Assembly (NCBI RefSeq): GCF_030936135.1
Contig: NC_082611.1
Coordinates: 8,757,001 to 8,821,000, forward strand
DNA from: Gavia stellata
Taxonomy: Eukaryota; Chordata; Aves; Gaviiformes; Gaviidae
Reading direction: 5' to 3'
DNA: 64,000 nucleotides
This document shows, piece by piece, positions 61,698 through 64,000 of this stretch (position 1 is the first letter of the stretch; each line of letters begins with the position of its first letter). The position numbers were made by a program, and so were the translations under genes. The notes below the pieces were generated by a model. The model did not search any database and was not told where the DNA came from. It saw nothing but the letters and a program-made list of their open reading frames with translations.

Positions 61698-62492
61698 TTA
61701 GTACTTTTTTACCTTCACTACTGCATACCAGAGACCTGCTAGTGCAAAAGCTAGCACAGAAATTACTAGCTGCATGATGTGAAAATTACTAGTCACATAG
61801 GGTATACTCGAAAGCATTTGCTTGTATCCAAGTGTTTGCTCTGAAGAGACAAGGTTTAAGTAATAAAGAAAGAAACACAGTTTCTGGTAGTTTAAGAGTC
61901 CCATAGCATATTCGTTCAGTGAGGCAACTGGAATAGAACAGAGATCAGGAAGTCCACCAAGCTCCAACTCTTTAAGAAATGCAAGCTGCAATTCATTCTC
62001 TTTGCTACCGCTCATTTCTAATTCCAGAAACTGCAGGTTTTTATTATACTGCAAATTTCCCAGCCAGAAGTGTGCAACACATACAAAGTTGTCTTCTGGA
62101 CAGCATGAGCTGAAGTCTCCAGCAAAACTACAAGCTTTCTCCAGCCAGCCCATTACTGGAATACTATTAATGCAGTGAGAAACCCTATCAAGGCTGTCTT
62201 TCCCAGAAGAAAAATGCAGATTAAACGAATCCTTCCAAGGAGCAGCTGCACTTGAGTTCCTCCCTGCTGATTCACTCAAACTCGGAGGCATTTCCTTGCC
62301 AATAGAAGGCAGAGGTATAGTATTAAAGAGAGAACAATTCCTGGTGTTAAAATAAAATAATTCTTGTAAACTGCTACTATGATTTTGAGACTTGTTCAAC
62401 ACGGAATGCATGTGTGTCAGGTGAGCTGCTGCCTTGTGATGATCTGGGCCACTGCCACATACTCGTTTCTGGTTTAAATCTTCTTTCTTCAT
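61698..62492 (-). CDS. FAM220A: FAM220A-like protein, 264 residues, single coding exon with C-terminal hydrophobic anchor
   Basis: Seen: an open frame of 264 codons ending TAA at 61698-61700, the longest frame outside the CpG island. I start at the ATG at 62490-62492 (MKKEDLNQKR). The upstream ATG at 62511-62513 lies before a good acceptor (cttgttttctctag, exon from 62496), so it is probably intronic. The N-terminal half is polar and Ser-rich. Residues about 239-259 (IMQLVISVLAFALAGLWYAVV) look like a membrane segment, followed by KVKKY. Inferred identity: gene order CYTH3-FAM220A on one strand, a single coding exon and about 260 residues fit FAM220A (SIPAR, reported to bind STAT3 and promote its dephosphorylation). 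Similarity is confined to a weak C-terminal pattern (L...QT...K.ML.S). It could instead be an unrelated, lineage-specific gene. Confidence 0.62.
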   Translation of the reverse strand: MKKEDLNQKRVCGSGPDHHKAAAHLTHMHSVLNKSQNHSSSLQELFYFNTRNCSLFNTIPLPSIGKEMPPSLSESAGRNSSAAAPWKDSFNLHFSSGKDSLDRVSHCINSIPVMGWLEKACSFAGDFSSCCPEDNFVCVAHFWLGNLQYNKNLQFLELEMSGSKENELQLAFLKELELGGLPDLCSIPVASLNEYAMGLLNYQKLCFFLYYLNLVSSEQTLGYKQMLSSIPYVTSNFHIMQLVISVLAFALAGLWYAVVKVKKY

Positions 62493-64000
62493 AGTCCTAG
62501 AGAAAACAAGCATAGCTTTGCTGTTTCACGACAGGCTGAATTTGAAGAGTGTGATTGACTCTAGTTGCAGCACACAGTGCAAGCAGCACATCAAGTCACA
62601 AGTCAGTGGATCTCAATATGGACCTAAAGGGAAAGAATGCAGAAAGTTATTAGGCTAATACCCCAGTTTCTTGGTGCCCAGTATAAAAGAAAAAGAAAAA
62701 AAATAATCTCTAACATAAAGAAAAAGAATGGCCCAACTGCAAGAAGTAACAGTAGTCCAAACAGACAAGTCTCCCTACGGGCTGCTGGAGCACATCCGAA
62801 GGGGTAGGAAGCATACCCAAATATAAACTTTCTTCTGTAGTTTCAGTTTATTCTGCTACAAACTCTCTTTAGGTAACAGGCATCAAAGTGAGTCAGCAAA
62901 CAAGCAGCTAGAGAGACTCGGGGCGTAACAGTACCGTTTTCCTTGAACAATAAAAATGCAGACTGTAACTGATTAGAGGCTTAACATTAATGGCAAATAT
63001 TACGGTAATCTTCCTGTAAACAGGAGTGCGTGCTGAAATCAGACACACAACACTGGAAATCAACAATGTACCGTGCACAGCTTCCCAAAGGAAACTGGTC
63101 GGACTGGCGGCACCGGCATAGTTAGAGGGTATTAGTTATATTGCAGTCAACTGACAAGCTGATGTTGTTAGAAGAGAACTATTACGTACTAACACAGATA
63201 ACAAGCAAAGGCAAGGCATTTTTAGCCACCAAGGTTACTAAGTTACGTGTACAACTCCTGGCAGCGTGGCTCCATTTCAAGCTTCAGAACTGTAGGACGA
63301 GTCCCAAAAATAAAAATATACGACGACACATTTTGACCTCTTCCCATTTCAGCTTACCTTTTACAAGTCACAAACTGCAACCAGACTTGTCTTTCAGCAC
63401 TTGGCCGCTAGCCAGATGTCAAAACTTTCATTACAGCTATGTTTATCCGGAGAAAGAAAGTGTCCAATCTTTGGCTAGAGCAGATGTTTGTTGTGATAGT
63501 CCATAGCCTGCTTCTGTTGCCAGTTAAGTTAAAAGTAAAACTCATTTCATCACAAAACCAATGAAACTTCAACCCTACAAAGACTAGGAGCTCCTAATGT
63601 CTTTAGGTCAAAGCTGTTTTAGGGAGTTCCACGTTTTGCAGAAACAGGCTCAAGACAGGAGAGACGCAAATTAAATTTGAACTGTCATTTTCATGCAATG
63701 ACATTATTATTTAAAACTACCTCTACATTTTCCCTGCTACAATTGTTCTTGACTTCAAAAAAAAAACCAAACCACAAAAACAAACTGATAGAGGAAATTA
63801 TTTGATTAGCTCCTTACAGGGTGTCAGGAATGTATTAGCAAAACGCACACGTTCACAACGTGTCGCCTGTCCTTAACTATGGCTCAGCAGCACGAATAAA
63901 CTTGAGACGAGGAAGCGGCACGTTTGCTGCCGACCTCCAGAGCAAGCCGTGTAACGGGGTACCGGCACCCGCACGCAGGCAAAGGCAAGCCTCCAGAGCT
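62493..64000 (-). other. Upstream region of the FAM220A-like gene; CpG-rich right edge
   Basis: The coding exon appears to begin at 62496 after a splice acceptor, so a non-coding 5' exon should lie farther right. I could not place it. From about 63,840 the CpG count rises sharply (CACGAATAAACTTGAGACGA, GCGGCACGTTTGCTGCCGAC), suggesting the edge of a CpG island beyond the window. No RAC1 start sequence is present. Confidence 0.55.
62496..62509 (-). promoter_or_regulatory. Splice acceptor deciding the start of the FAM220A-like frame
   Basis: On the minus strand, cttgttttctctag has a pyrimidine-rich tract ending in AG, 4 bp before the ATG at 62492. Use of this site removes the upstream ATG at 62513 and gives a 264- instead of 271-residue product. 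An upstream non-coding exon is expected, as in mammalian FAM220A. Confidence 0.6.

Noticed and set aside
1..64000. CRISPR arrays, tRNA/rRNA genes, bacterial operons, integrated viral genes
   Set aside because: I looked for spaced direct repeats, cloverleaf-like genes and recognisable viral or bacterial reading frames and saw none. The window is ordinary vertebrate intron and intergenic DNA apart from the two loci.

Overview
The window looks like bird nuclear DNA. It is AT-rich and intron-dominated, carries CR1 LINE 3' ends of the avian type (plus-strand copies near 6.5 kb and 44.6 kb), and has one strong CpG island near 40 kb. Two protein-coding loci can be supported, both on the minus strand.

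Locus 1 (758-40345, minus) is the 5' two-thirds of CYTH3 (cytohesin-3/GRP1), an Arf guanine-nucleotide exchange factor. Eight consecutive coding exons can be placed to the base with canonical splice sites and compatible phases. They encode residues 1-236: a glycine-rich N-terminus, the coiled coil and nearly all of the Sec7 domain, including the catalytic glutamate. Exon 1 sits in the CpG island at 39.5-41.3 kb and is followed by a 26.5-kb first intron. The remaining exons (end of Sec7, PH domain, basic tail) lie beyond the left edge.

Locus 2 (61698-62492, minus) is a 264-codon reading frame in one exon. Its position next to CYTH3 on the same strand, its length and a weak C-terminal resemblance point to FAM220A, which lies between CYTH3 and RAC1 in mammals. 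It ends in a clear hydrophobic segment, which is unexpected for that family. CpG-rich sequence begins at the extreme right edge and may belong to the next promoter.

Between the loci (about 41.3-61.7 kb) I see no convincing gene. This region holds a CR1 copy, a CTTC microsatellite, an A/C-rich tract and a small cluster of octamer-like motifs beside a palindrome. The introns hold a MIR-like SINE, degenerate CR1 pieces, homopolymer runs and two recent tandem duplications. One duplication repeats the probable branch site of CYTH3 exon 3. I found no CRISPR array, tRNA, rRNA or bacterial-type system, and nothing I would call a new biological system. The most useful leads are the hydrophobic tail of the FAM220A-like protein, the duplicated branch-site region, and the MIR-like element.
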